64,000 bases of DNA from a virus: positions 1-64,000 of the IMG/VR virus record IMGVR_UViG_3300017742_004322; one strand, given 5' to 3'. The position numbers were made by a program, and so were the translations under genes. Within the stretch, counting starts at the first letter, position 1. Every line of letters begins with the position of its first letter. The notes beneath the pieces are model-generated. The model did not search any database. It saw nothing but the letters and a program-made list of their open reading frames with translations, and had not been told where the DNA came from. Positions 1-7,179 of this stretch are shown piece after piece.

Positions 1-10
1 ATTTAACTTG

Positions 11-80
11 CGAGGCCGGGAGGAATCGAACCTCTTTTATTGCATGCATCCGTATACCACCTTCTGTATCGGCCAGCCCC
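11..80 (-). tRNA. tRNA-like gene, anticodon unresolved
   Basis: Read on the minus strand, a 7-bp acceptor stem forms between GGGGCTG at the 5' end (74-80) and CGGCCTC near the 3' end, followed by a G discriminator. The T loop is TTCGATT on a 4-bp stem. A long D-arm-like hairpin with a GG-containing loop follows the acceptor. I could not fold a convincing anticodon arm in the remaining segment, so no amino acid is assigned. CCA is not encoded (CAA follows). It may be a degenerate tRNA or a tRNA-like RNA. A canonical phage promoter sits about 60 bases upstream. Confidence 0.55.
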
Positions 81-139
81 TATAAATGAGATATCACTAC
101 GTAATGATCAATTAATAGTGCTTCATCATCATTTACGTT

Positions 140-173
140 GTAAATATACGAACGGAGATTTGCGTCTCCAAAT
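140..173 (-). promoter_or_regulatory. phage promoter P1 (drives tRNA-like gene)
   Basis: On the minus strand this has the -33 box ATTTGG and the -7 box TTCGTATATTTAC in the fixed spacing shared by the other copies in this window. The spacer holds the inverted repeat GGAGA/TCTCC. It points at the tRNA-like gene. Confidence 0.75.
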
Positions 174-643
174 TTTATTACCCATTTCTTATCAGTGCCT
201 TACCCCCTTCACCCGTGAGCGTTGTTCATATCCGAGTCACACCACCACATATTTGTGAATAGATGTGAAAAAAGTCGTGTTCATATATACTTTTGTAGTA
301 GGAGGGAATAGGTTGGCTCGCGCTGAATGAGGGTTAACGTCACTCAAAACCTAGACCACATAACACCACCATAGTTGTTCACCTACTATATATGAATCTA
401 CGCATCTACTTATCTAATTATATTTGTATATCACACGTGACATTGGTCGACCACACATTGCGTTAGGTAACGTACATATCTTGCGTTTAAAACGTGGTTA
501 TTAGTTGGTATTAACGCGTACCAAGTGTGAGTCGATACGTTGTTTGTTTCCCAGGTCACTAATGAATTTCCGCGTTAATCATTTCAAATATGTTGTCTAA
601 AGGTATATACGTAGGAAAGTGGGGTGTGCTATCTATAAAAAGA
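174..643. other. unexplained non-coding region
   Basis: This is about 470 bases with no believable ORF on either strand, between the FkbM-like gene and promoter P1. It is less AT-rich than its surroundings and full of GTGG/CACC and ACGT words. It contains short palindromes such as GGTCGACC (near 448), CACGTG and an inverted repeat TTGGTA/TACCAA (near 505-524). No canonical promoter box was found inside it. It could hold an RNA gene, an origin or a regulatory region; nothing decides. Confidence 0.4.
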
Positions 644-1243
644 TTAATTTGCTTTTCTTGCATACAAATGAATTGGATCCCAAGCTTTATGTACGTGCTC
701 GAACTTAATCTCATATCCATTCACACTAAACATCTCTAATATCTTTAAAAAATCCCACAACTTATCTACCTTGAATTTATTATTATAGCCTTGATGAAAA
801 TAGTATGTATGAAACTCTATTGCCCACCTATCTATCTTTAACATATCCTCTACCTTCATATGAGTAAACATATCCCATTCTGCTCCCTCAATATCGATTT
901 TAGCAAAGTCAATCTTATCGATTTGGTGTTGTTCAAATATCTTAGTTAAATCATAATGACCGTGACCTACAAAACCCATAGTGCATTTAACTCTATCGTT
1001 CGTAATGTTTTCCTCGTAACATTTAAAGTGTGGTTCGTCGCATTCGTAAGATAATACTTGAGATGCTCCCATATCGAGTGCATACTGAGTAAATACACCT
1101 ACGTTACCACCACAATCCAATACCACATCACCTTCCTTAATCCCCATTCCAAACCTATTATATTCGTTTTCCGAATAGATTTCATGTTGGAAGTTTGTTG
1201 TTAATTCTTCTTGTCCTGGAGGACATTTAAATGTTTTGTCCAT
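644..1243 (-). CDS. FkbM-like SAM-dependent methyltransferase
   Basis: The 199-residue protein has the SAM-binding motif GDVVLDCGGNVGVFTQYAL (about residues 38-56) and the downstream FAKIDIEGAEWDMF segment typical of the FkbM family, which methylates sugar or polyketide hydroxyls. The family match is good but the substrate is unknown. Its start directly follows the stop of a 42-residue membrane ORF (TAAATG). It is one of three FkbM-like proteins in the window (also near 26 and 33.5 kb), so it may act with the glycan genes. Confidence 0.8.
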   Translation of the reverse strand: MDKTFKCPPGQEELTTNFQHEIYSENEYNRFGMGIKEGDVVLDCGGNVGVFTQYALDMGASQVLSYECDEPHFKCYEENITNDRVKCTMGFVGHGHYDLTKIFEQHQIDKIDFAKIDIEGAEWDMFTHMKVEDMLKIDRWAIEFHTYYFHQGYNNKFKVDKLWDFLKILEMFSVNGYEIKFEHVHKAWDPIHLYARKAN

Positions 1244-1372
1244 TTATTTTTTACGTCGTTTATTCTCTTTATCTGATCTGTCTGCTGCTCTTAATAACGT
1301 AAATCCACCTGCAAAAACACCCATACAATATACTACATAGTAAAGAGTAGTTATGGATTCAATTTCATTCAT
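1244..1372 (-). CDS. small membrane protein, unknown
   Basis: This is a 42-residue ORF with one hydrophobic segment (about residues 8-27) and a lysine/arginine-rich tail ending RRKK. Its stop abuts the methyltransferase start, and its start overlaps the stop of the preceding small ORF by ATGA-type coupling. The coupling supports a real gene. No function is recognised. Confidence 0.6.
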   Translation of the reverse strand: MNEIESITTLYYVVYCMGVFAGGFTLLRAADRSDKENKRRKK

Positions 1373-1469
1373 CTTTATCTGTTATTTTAGCTATAAATAA
1401 CCCACTCATTGCTCCTAAAGCAAATACTATTGTAGTATACAATATTATAGCATCTCCACTTATATCCAT
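1365..1469 (-). CDS. small membrane protein, unknown
   Basis: This is a 34-residue ORF, almost entirely one transmembrane helix (residues 7-28) with a short charged tail. It overlaps the next small ORF by a few bases and starts one base from the stop of the Nudix gene, which fits an operon. No function is recognised. Confidence 0.5.
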   Translation of the reverse strand: MDISGDAIILYTTIVFALGAMSGLFIAKITDKDE

Positions 1470-1898
1470 TTACTTATATTTACTAAGTACTTTACTCATC
1501 ATTACTCTATTGGTGGCGTTCATTTTAGGAACCCATTGCCCAAGCATTTCTTCTTGTATTTCATCTAAATTAAAATACTTTACCTCAACGTGTTCTTTAG
1601 CTATTGGTTCTTGGTTACCTGATGCTTCGTCTACATCTACTTCATAGAACCAAATATCAAACATACCATTTCTGGCATGTCCAAAACGATTATCATCCAT
1701 AGTAACATTTACACCTAATTCCTCCATCCATTCTCGCTCCATTGCTTGTGAATGTGATTCGGTGTTTTCAATTTTACCGCCTGGAAATTCCCAATGACCA
1801 TGCGTTTTTAAGCCAAGTAAAACATGAGGTATACCATCTATGTGTTTTACGTTTACACCTGCAACTACTTGAATTAAATGTTTGTTAGTCTCATCCAT
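1470..1898 (-). CDS. Nudix (MutT-like) hydrolase
   Basis: The 142-residue protein carries a full Nudix box: GGK, then E after five residues, then REWMEELG (about residues 40-62), matching GX5EX7REUXEEXGU. Nudix enzymes hydrolyse nucleoside diphosphates linked to another group. The length and the glycine-rich substrate strand HWEFPGG resemble MutT-type 8-oxo-dGTP pyrophosphatases. It may clean the nucleotide pool or act on a nucleotide sugar; the sequence does not decide. Confidence 0.85.
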   Translation of the reverse strand: MDETNKHLIQVVAGVNVKHIDGIPHVLLGLKTHGHWEFPGGKIENTESHSQAMEREWMEELGVNVTMDDNRFGHARNGMFDIWFYEVDVDEASGNQEPIAKEHVEVKYFNLDEIQEEMLGQWVPKMNATNRVMMSKVLSKYK

Positions 1899-1901
1899 AA
1901 A

Positions 1902-1997
1902 TTATTCTGTTAATATATTAGTATAGACATAAAGGAAAATGGAAGCATAGACAATTATTAATCCTAACCATGACATCCATTGATCTTTATTTTTCAT
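1902..1997 (-). CDS. small membrane protein, unknown
   Basis: This 31-residue ORF has one transmembrane helix (residues 10-28). Its start shares a base with the stop of the previous ORF (TAATG). It is supported only by coupling and hydrophobicity. Confidence 0.45.
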   Translation of the reverse strand: MKNKDQWMSWLGLIIVYASIFLYVYTNILTE

Positions 1998-2077
1998 TAT
2001 GATTCATCTCCAATAGCTCCAAGACATGCGAACAGTAAGATAATGAAAAAGAAGAATATAAATATGTTACCTATCAT
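1997..2077 (-). CDS. very small membrane peptide, unknown
   Basis: This 26-residue ORF is nearly all hydrophobic (a phenylalanine/isoleucine-rich helix, then CLGAIGDES). It overlaps the stop of the 46-residue ORF upstream (ATGA) and the start of the next (TAATG). The double coupling is the main support. Confidence 0.4.
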   Translation of the reverse strand: MIGNIFIFFFFIILLFACLGAIGDES

Positions 2078-2214
2078 GAGTGCCCCATTTGTAACCATTC
2101 ATCTTCTTCATATTCAATTTCTTCATTTGCCTTTCTTTCATACCATGTTGGGTTTGGAAGCCCGCTATAATAATCCCATTCGTCATCTGGGAGTTGATTG
2201 TTAATTATATTCAT
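2074..2214 (-). CDS. small acidic protein, unknown
   Basis: This 46-residue, strongly acidic, soluble-looking protein contains LPNPTWYERKANEE and an EYEEDEW stretch. It is coupled to the tiny membrane ORF that follows. No family is recognised. Confidence 0.5.
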   Translation of the reverse strand: MNIINNQLPDDEWDYYSGLPNPTWYERKANEEIEYEEDEWLQMGHS

Positions 2215-2268
2215 AACTAATTGATTATATATACATATTATTTTATTACAAACTGTCTATAAAGCTTT

Positions 2269-2421
2269 CTAAAATATTTTCTCACATGCTCCTATTAACA
2301 GTAAAGGTATTGCCCAACCCCCATTTACGATTATTAGTATTAATAGCCAAACCCAATCATTATTTGGTTTATTAGGATCTTGTCTTAACATCCAACCCTT
2401 TCCTCTTAGTGGTGGTGGCAT
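2269..2421 (-). CDS. small membrane protein, unknown
   Basis: This 50-residue ORF has a proline/arginine-rich start (MPPPLRGKGW) and one or two hydrophobic segments from about residue 23 to 45. It lies just downstream of the flavodoxin gene. Function unknown. Confidence 0.5.
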   Translation of the reverse strand: MPPPLRGKGWMLRQDPNKPNNDWVWLLILIIVNGGWAIPLLLIGACEKIF

Positions 2422-2440
2422 TTCTATATTGTTTAACTAT

Positions 2441-2962
2441 TTAAATGAATTCTTCTTTTAATTGCTTAACCCACTCTTTAGTTCTTTCTTCTGTGAGTTC
2501 ATCTTGGTTATCTTCATCAATACACAAACCATAAAAAGTATCTTCATCAACTAGAGACTTAGGACTTTCATCTAATTCATACGAATCATCGTTTTCAGTA
2601 TAACCAATTACTTTACCTCCATTTTTAAGAACAACTTGAGCTAATATTCCTATCCCATCACAAAACCATTCTTCGTATCCTAATTGATCTCCTAAACCAA
2701 ATATAGCTACTGTTTTACCTGTGAAATCTATTTCTTTAAACATACTAAAGTAGTCTTCCCAACTGCTTTGTAATTCTCCATCATACCAAGTAGGTATACC
2801 TAAAATAAAATTATCATTATCTTTCCAGGTATCTTCAAATACTACATCCACTTGAATAGCTTCAATGTTAAATCCATTATCTTCTAGTAGTGGAGATAAT
2901 AATGTATCAACAAAGGTTTCAGTGTTACCTGTATCAGATCCGTAGATTAATTGTATATTCAT
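2441..2962 (-). CDS. flavodoxin
   Basis: The 173-residue protein matches long-chain flavodoxins. It has the FMN phosphate loop YGSDTGNTE (residues 7-15), the GIPTWYDGELQSSWEDYF loop and the second FMN loop IFGLGDQLGYEEWFCDG. Flavodoxins carry electrons at low potential. Known partners include class I ribonucleotide reductase activation and radical-SAM enzymes. A radical-SAM QueE and NrdA/NrdB are both in this window, so it may serve either one (inference). It overlaps the upstream ORF by four bases. Confidence 0.9.
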   Translation of the reverse strand: MNIQLIYGSDTGNTETFVDTLLSPLLEDNGFNIEAIQVDVVFEDTWKDNDNFILGIPTWYDGELQSSWEDYFSMFKEIDFTGKTVAIFGLGDQLGYEEWFCDGIGILAQVVLKNGGKVIGYTENDDSYELDESPKSLVDEDTFYGLCIDEDNQDELTEERTKEWVKQLKEEFI

Positions 2963-3255
2963 TTATCGGTATTAAGATGTTCACTACTTAATATGTAATT
3001 CACTACTGAGGAGGAAGTACCTGCATTTATAAAGGGCTCTAGTCTGCTCATTGCATCAGTAATATCTTTAGCTATAATTTGAGTATCCTTTATTTTACCT
3101 CCATGCAAATAAATACAGTGGTAAATTAAATGCCCCTTTATCTTAGAGGTTTCTAATACTCTGAGTTCTAATACAGCAGTTGTTCTACCATTTTCCTCCA
3201 ATGTTTCTATTAATTCAGATTGTTCTCGTCTGTATTTTGATTTTAATTTAGCCAT
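2959..3255 (-). CDS. conserved-looking hypothetical protein
   Basis: This 98-residue soluble protein has a basic start (MAKLKSKYRREQ) and a central beta-rich part. It is coupled by overlap to the flavodoxin downstream and to an 84-residue ORF upstream. No family is recognised. Confidence 0.65.
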   Translation of the reverse strand: MAKLKSKYRREQSELIETLEENGRTTAVLELRVLETSKIKGHLIYHCIYLHGGKIKDTQIIAKDITDAMSRLEPFINAGTSSSVVNYILSSEHLNTDK

Positions 3256-3502
3256 TGATTTGTATTTGGTGAGACGAGTCTGAAGTTATAAATTCACCTC
3301 CAATTTTGTTTAGGATATTATGTATTTCTTCTTTTGTTTCTATTACATTAAGAGTATTTCCACTTGAAAACTGGATGGTGCTAAAATGATTTGGTCCATC
3401 ATTTGTATCATCTATTTTTTCAAATGAAAATGAAACTATAGCATTTATAGGAATTAAATGGAGTTTATGATTTCCATATCCTGTTAATTCAATATATTTC
3501 AT
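3248..3502 (-). CDS. hypothetical protein
   Basis: This 84-residue protein looks all-beta at the start and then helical (ETKEEIHNILNKIG). It overlaps its neighbours on both sides. No function is recognised. Confidence 0.6.
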   Translation of the reverse strand: MKYIELTGYGNHKLHLIPINAIVSFSFEKIDDTNDGPNHFSTIQFSSGNTLNVIETKEEIHNILNKIGGEFITSDSSHQIQING

Positions 3503-3729
3503 GTGCGTGGGTTAGGTATTAATTTTCCGTTACTAAAATGTTCTATAGCACCACCTGCTATCATCTTACCATGCCTACCTTTCTTAATGCCAACAGCGTA
3601 AACCATATCATTTAATTTATGACATACACTATAAAGAATACCATCATAGATGAATTCCTCATTGTATTGGTTATCTAGCAAGAATGAATTCTTATTAGAT
3701 TGTCTTTTACGTCTGCGTTTTGACATCAT
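3499..3729 (-). CDS. hypothetical basic protein
   Basis: This 76-residue protein starts with a cluster of arginines and lysines (MSKRRRKRQSNK) that could contact nucleic acid. A short beta-rich domain follows. It is coupled to the membrane ORF upstream by TAATG. No family is recognised. Confidence 0.6.
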   Translation of the reverse strand: MMSKRRRKRQSNKNSFLLDNQYNEEFIYDGILYSVCHKLNDMVYAVGIKKGRHGKMIAGGAIEHFSNGKLIPNPRT

Positions 3730-3881
3730 TACTTTTTAGGGGTATCAGATGGGTTAGGTTGTTTATGTCTTTGGTAATAATCTTCTTCCATTTTTTTAGA
3801 ACCATTGTTAATGTTCCAAATAGTAAAATACATATACAGAACAAAAATTACAAAACCTACAAAATACATTGCAAAACTCAT
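3729..3881 (-). CDS. small membrane protein, unknown
   Basis: This 50-residue ORF has one transmembrane helix (about residues 3-22) and a polar, lysine- and proline-rich tail. Its stop overlaps the next start (TAATG). Function unknown. Confidence 0.55.
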   Translation of the reverse strand: MSFAMYFVGFVIFVLYMYFTIWNINNGSKKMEEDYYQRHKQPNPSDTPKK

Positions 3882-3886
3882 AACTA

Positions 3887-4066
3887 TTATATTTTCGTGT
3901 TTTTAATTTTGTCTATTAGTAGATAGAATAAGATTAAAGTACCTGGCCAATGAGATGAATATTGTGCTTCTTCTATTTCACCTGTTAAACCCAATCCTAC
4001 TGAGTAAACTAATGCTACTAAAGCAATTAATACTGGTAGCCATTTTCTTACATTAAATTTTTTCAT
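3887..4066 (-). CDS. small membrane protein, unknown
   Basis: This 59-residue ORF has two hydrophobic segments (about residues 9-28 and 40-52) separated by an acidic loop. It sits in line with its neighbours with only short gaps. Function unknown. Confidence 0.55.
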   Translation of the reverse strand: MKKFNVRKWLPVLIALVALVYSVGLGLTGEIEEAQYSSHWPGTLILFYLLIDKIKNTKI

Positions 4067-4085
4067 GTTTATTTATTTTTATTTA

Positions 4086-4622
4086 TTATTCTGTTGTATT
4101 AATTATACCTCCTATAATCTTAGTATCAGCTAAATGGTCAAACTCTCCATATGTTTCAATCAAGTATCCCGTATCAACTCTTTTGAATGAACTGATACAC
4201 AATCCCTTTAACTCTTCACTGTCAAAGCGTTCTCCTAAGTTTGTATGAGTACTGAGGTAAGGACCTCCGCTTGGATCAACCATATTAACAGTCTTAGTAT
4301 CTGAGTATACTAACTGTCCATATTGAGCTGTGATGGGTCCGGGACCTACATACTCATCATTCTCGTTGTATAACATCTCATGTACCTGCTCTTTAAAGCT
4401 TTCAATGTGCATTGGATGACCACCTTGAGAACCTACATCCTTACAGTACTGCTGGTAAGCATGTTTGTATACATTAGGCCATCCAAATCTGCAATGCTTG
4501 AATTCACCTTCCCACAATACATTACCATCCTCTTGTTTAGTGAATGTGTAAACGTCTCCGTATCTGTTTGATAATCTTATTGGGTTGTTAGGCATTTCTT
4601 TTGATTCTTGAGTTATATTCAT
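4086..4622 (-). CDS. hypothetical protein
   Basis: This 178-residue soluble protein is rich in aromatic residues, glycine and histidine (for example WEGEFKHCRFGWPNVYKHAY at about residues 37-56). It has no signal peptide or membrane segment. Its start overlaps the preceding small ORF (ATGA). I do not recognise the family. Confidence 0.7.
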   Translation of the reverse strand: MNITQESKEMPNNPIRLSNRYGDVYTFTKQEDGNVLWEGEFKHCRFGWPNVYKHAYQQYCKDVGSQGGHPMHIESFKEQVHEMLYNENDEYVGPGPITAQYGQLVYSDTKTVNMVDPSGGPYLSTHTNLGERFDSEELKGLCISSFKRVDTGYLIETYGEFDHLADTKIIGGIINTTE

Positions 4623-4798
4623 ACTAAAGTTAATTGATTTACTTTTGCAAGCATTCTATATTTGGTATTTTGTATACCACAGGTATCATCACCTTCTTGG
4701 TACCAAACTAATTCCCATGTTCCTGGTTCTTTAGTACAGGTAACTTTATCACCTACTTTAAATTGACTTGGTTTCTTTTTCCTACCTCTTTTAGCCAT
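4619..4798 (-). CDS. small basic protein, unknown
   Basis: This 59-residue ORF begins MAKRGRKKKPSQFKVGDKVTC. The QFKVGDKVTC stretch followed by beta strands resembles a small SH3-like/KOW-type barrel, but this is only a visual impression. It is coupled by ATGA to the 178-residue ORF. Confidence 0.6.
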   Translation of the reverse strand: MAKRGRKKKPSQFKVGDKVTCTKEPGTWELVWYQEGDDTCGIQNTKYRMLAKVNQLTLV

Positions 4799-4801
4799 AA
4801 C

Positions 4802-4975
4802 TTATTTATGTTTAGTAACTTTTCCAGTTTTACGATCATAAGTAATTTTATCATCACCAAATTTCATAGTGACTTTACTTTTACGTTTTGGGAAAATATC
4901 TTCCCAATCCCCAAATAAAAGGGAAAAAACAAAAACTGCAGCTACAACTAATATCATTGGAAGTATTTGTGGCAT
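4802..4975 (-). CDS. small membrane protein, unknown
   Basis: This 57-residue ORF has an N-terminal transmembrane helix (residues 3-21) and a charged lysine-rich cytoplasmic-type tail. It is the first gene after promoter P2, whose -7 box ends about 25 bases upstream of the start. Confidence 0.6.
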   Translation of the reverse strand: MPQILPMILVVAAVFVFSLLFGDWEDIFPKRKSKVTMKFGDDKITYDRKTGKVTKHK

Positions 4976-4999
4976 AACTTTAATTATTATTATTAATAT

Positions 5000-5033
5000 G
5001 TAAATATACGAAAAATATTTAGGGAATCCAAAT
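5000..5033 (-). promoter_or_regulatory. phage promoter P2
   Basis: On the minus strand it reads ATTTGG, then TTCGTATATTTAC in the standard spacing. It drives the 4802-4975 ORF and probably the genes after it. Confidence 0.75.
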
Positions 5034-5038
5034 AAGTT

Positions 5039-5257
5039 TTACTTATTTTTTCCTCTTTTTGTTTTACGTCTATCCCAAGTTGAATATTCTTTATCACTCA
5101 TCATTATGAGTTGATTTCCTTTATTATTACGTGCTCTAGCTTCCATTACTGCCATAGCATCATCAAATGAACCCATTTTAAGGTGTTCATCATTATCAAT
5201 TACATACCAACTTTTAAATGCTGTTCTAATATCTAAACTCACGTATTTTCTATTCAA
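5039..5257 (-). CDS. hypothetical protein
   Basis: This 72-residue soluble protein ends in a very basic tail (RRKTKRGKNK). The longest reading starts with TTG at 5257, overlapping the previous stop; a GTG at 5242 is an alternative. No family is recognised. Confidence 0.55.
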   Translation of the reverse strand: MNRKYVSLDIRTAFKSWYVIDNDEHLKMGSFDDAMAVMEARARNNKGNQLIMMSDKEYSTWDRRKTKRGKNK

Positions 5258-5405
5258 TCAATTTATAAGAACGTTCAGCTAATTCACTACTAGGTAAATG
5301 AGGAAAAATTTCCCTCAGTTGAGCTTGAACGTTTTGCCACTCATTAAATTTACCTAAATCAGAAGCCTTAAAACCATAATATTCTATTGTTTCTCCTTCC
5401 CTCAT
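5250..5405 (-). CDS. small hypothetical protein
   Basis: This 51-residue soluble ORF is mainly helical (EWQNVQAQLREIFPHLPSSE). It overlaps the start of the gene after it and the stop of the membrane protein gene before it. Function unknown. Confidence 0.5.
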   Translation of the reverse strand: MREGETIEYYGFKASDLGKFNEWQNVQAQLREIFPHLPSSELAERSYKLIE

Positions 5406-5755
5406 TTCCAAAATACTTGAATTAATACAATTGCGAATGCTAATAATAAAGTAACTAAAGTTTTTGTTGTAACTGTTTCACCTAAATGTGCATAAGCCAA
5501 AAAGGTAAATGCTACCACCCCCATAGCAAATCCAAGTAGACGAGATGGCCATAATTCTCCATTAAAAGCTGATACTATATAGGTTGTACCTAAAATATAA
5601 GAATATCCTACTGGTATACCTCCTATTAATGCTACAAGGAGTGGATTTTCCTTAATCCAGGAAGAAATAAATTGCCCATTGGTTTGATACCAAGCTAATA
5701 TTTGTCCTATTAAAAATAAAACTAAACCAATACTTAATGACTTTAAATTAATCAT
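5402..5755 (-). CDS. integral membrane protein, unknown
   Basis: This 117-residue protein has about four predicted transmembrane helices: near residues 8-24, 37-60, 72-92 and 97-115. It overlaps its neighbours on both sides. The small multi-helix architecture resembles small transporters or holins, but no diagnostic motif is visible. Confidence 0.65.
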   Translation of the reverse strand: MINLKSLSIGLVLFLIGQILAWYQTNGQFISSWIKENPLLVALIGGIPVGYSYILGTTYIVSAFNGELWPSRLLGFAMGVVAFTFLAYAHLGETVTTKTLVTLLLAFAIVLIQVFWK

Positions 5756-5936
5756 TTTTTATATAACTTTTAATGAAGTGATACAGAAATATACTAACAA
5801 CAATTGGCCAAGCCAAGAGTGAAAATGTTCTTTCTGAAGTACTTAATTTATATTCAGTGTTAACTTTATCAACAATGTGATTATAAAGGATATCCCAAAT
5901 TATCCCTACTAATAAATATGCAGTAAGGGTTTCCAT
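5748..5936 (-). CDS. small membrane protein, unknown
   Basis: This 62-residue protein has two hydrophobic stretches (about residues 5-18 and 37-55). Its stop overlaps the start of the 117-residue membrane protein, suggesting they work together. Function unknown. Confidence 0.55.
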   Translation of the reverse strand: METLTAYLLVGIIWDILYNHIVDKVNTEYKLSTSERTFSLLAWPIVVSIFLYHFIKSYIKND

Positions 5937-6178
5937 TAGGCTAATAATAAATTATTATTTTCTAAAATATCAACCCAGAAACGTTTTAACCATACTTTAA
6001 TAGTAACGTTATCTAATTTATCGTTTGCTGCAGCATCATTTTCCCAACGCTCCATTCCAATTACTGCTATACAATAATCAGCTGTATCACGGGCTTTATC
6101 TAATTCGCCTTCATCTATATATTGACGACACCTGTTAAAACCTTTTTCTAATAAACCTTCTTTATAAGTAAAATTCAT
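5936..6178 (-). CDS. hypothetical protein
   Basis: I chose the ATG at 6178 (80 residues). The upstream ATG at 6238 would overlap the real-looking small ORF at 6195-6362. The protein is helical and soluble (GELDKARDTADYCIAVIG). No family is recognised. Confidence 0.6.
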   Translation of the reverse strand: MNFTYKEGLLEKGFNRCRQYIDEGELDKARDTADYCIAVIGMERWENDAAANDKLDNVTIKVWLKRFWVDILENNNLLLA

Positions 6179-6194
6179 GTTATTATTTTTATTA

Positions 6195-6362
6195 TTAAAC
6201 TTTGCCTGTTTTAAACCCAATTTGGGGTTTGTAACCAACTAGATCAACTCTACGATATTCAATCATATTTCTAGTCATTGTTAATGTTTCAACATCAACT
6301 TCATTTTTTACCCAATCGGTAAATAAGTACGTTAATAATTTAGACTTTAATTTCTTTTTCAT
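6195..6362 (-). CDS. small basic protein, unknown
   Basis: This 55-residue ORF begins MKKKLKSKLLTYLFTDWVKN and is basic overall. It lies directly downstream of the 248-residue gene. Function unknown. Confidence 0.5.
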   Translation of the reverse strand: MKKKLKSKLLTYLFTDWVKNEVDVETLTMTRNMIEYRRVDLVGYKPQIGFKTGKV

Positions 6363-6364
6363 GA

Positions 6365-7111
6365 TTATTTATTTTGATTTGTAAAGAATTCCATTACTTG
6401 ATCACTCTTCATTGTAGCTAATGCAGCATCGTATTTTTTAGCAATTTTGTAATCACCATTACTATGAACATTAAGTATAATGTAACTACCATTATCAAAT
6501 TGACCTTTAACACGTTGAGTACTAACAAACTTTCTACTGTAACGATCATAATCAGTAAAGATATGAAATTTAGCTGTTGGGAATTTTTTACGTAAAGTTT
6601 TTAAAGCAATCTCAAAACCTCTATTACTTCTACGAGTTTCTTCCATGTCGTATTCAGCACGATCACGTTTAAAATTTAATTTAGCAAGTAAAGTAGCTGG
6701 TTTAACTTTACGGTAACTACCCATTAAGCTCTCACATTCAAATTTACCATTAGCAAAATCAAACCAATTAATTTCAATATCAACTATTTTATCATCTTCA
6801 CGGCTGTAACGCTTACTTAAAAAACTAATACCACCACGCTTACCTGTGTAGCTAACATCATTAACTAGGAAATTAGAATTATTAAAGCTGTAACCTAATT
6901 CAACATCTTCAACTACATTATATATTTCAAAATTATTGTTAAAATCAACACCTTTAACAAAACCTGCATCAATTAATGCAATTTCTGTTTCCTCATTTTT
7001 AATTTTAGCACTTTGTGCTCTAACTACTTGATTATTAATAAATTCTTCTAGTTGAGTTTGTTGTTTTGTATTTAAAACAACTCCTTGAAACAAATCTAAC
7101 TGCATTTCCAT
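6365..7111 (-). CDS. hypothetical protein
   Basis: This 248-residue soluble protein has a helical, glutamine-rich start and a beta-rich middle. A stretch of about residues 165-190 (GFEIALKTLRKKFPTAKFHI) is a candidate nucleic-acid contact region, by charge only. It is the first gene after promoter P3, with AAAGGTT just before the ATG. I do not recognise the family. Confidence 0.7.
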   Translation of the reverse strand: MEMQLDLFQGVVLNTKQQTQLEEFINNQVVRAQSAKIKNEETEIALIDAGFVKGVDFNNNFEIYNVVEDVELGYSFNNSNFLVNDVSYTGKRGGISFLSKRYSREDDKIVDIEINWFDFANGKFECESLMGSYRKVKPATLLAKLNFKRDRAEYDMEETRRSNRGFEIALKTLRKKFPTAKFHIFTDYDRYSRKFVSTQRVKGQFDNGSYIILNVHSNGDYKIAKKYDAALATMKSDQVMEFFTNQNK

Positions 7112-7145
7112 AACCTTTATTTTATAATTTATCCTTATTTACCCT

Positions 7146-7179
7146 GTAAATATACGAACTATTCTTCAGGTAACCAAAT
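7146..7179 (-). promoter_or_regulatory. phage promoter P3
   Basis: It has the -33 box ATTTGGTTACC and the -7 box TTCGTATATTTAC on the minus strand. The stop codon of the small ORF upstream lies inside it, showing how compact the genome is. It drives the 6365-7111 gene. Confidence 0.8.

Noticed and set aside
11-80. tmRNA start/end signature (5' GGGGCTG and tRNA-like 3' end)
   Set aside because: The two ends are only 70 bases apart, far too close for a one-piece tmRNA of about 350 bases, and no tag ORF is seen.
40-258. Plus-strand ORFs such as 40-258, 1980-2204, 3720-3926 and many others
   Set aside because: They lie opposite real minus-strand genes or non-coding DNA, have no recognisable domain and are not coupled to neighbours. 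The whole window is otherwise one-stranded.
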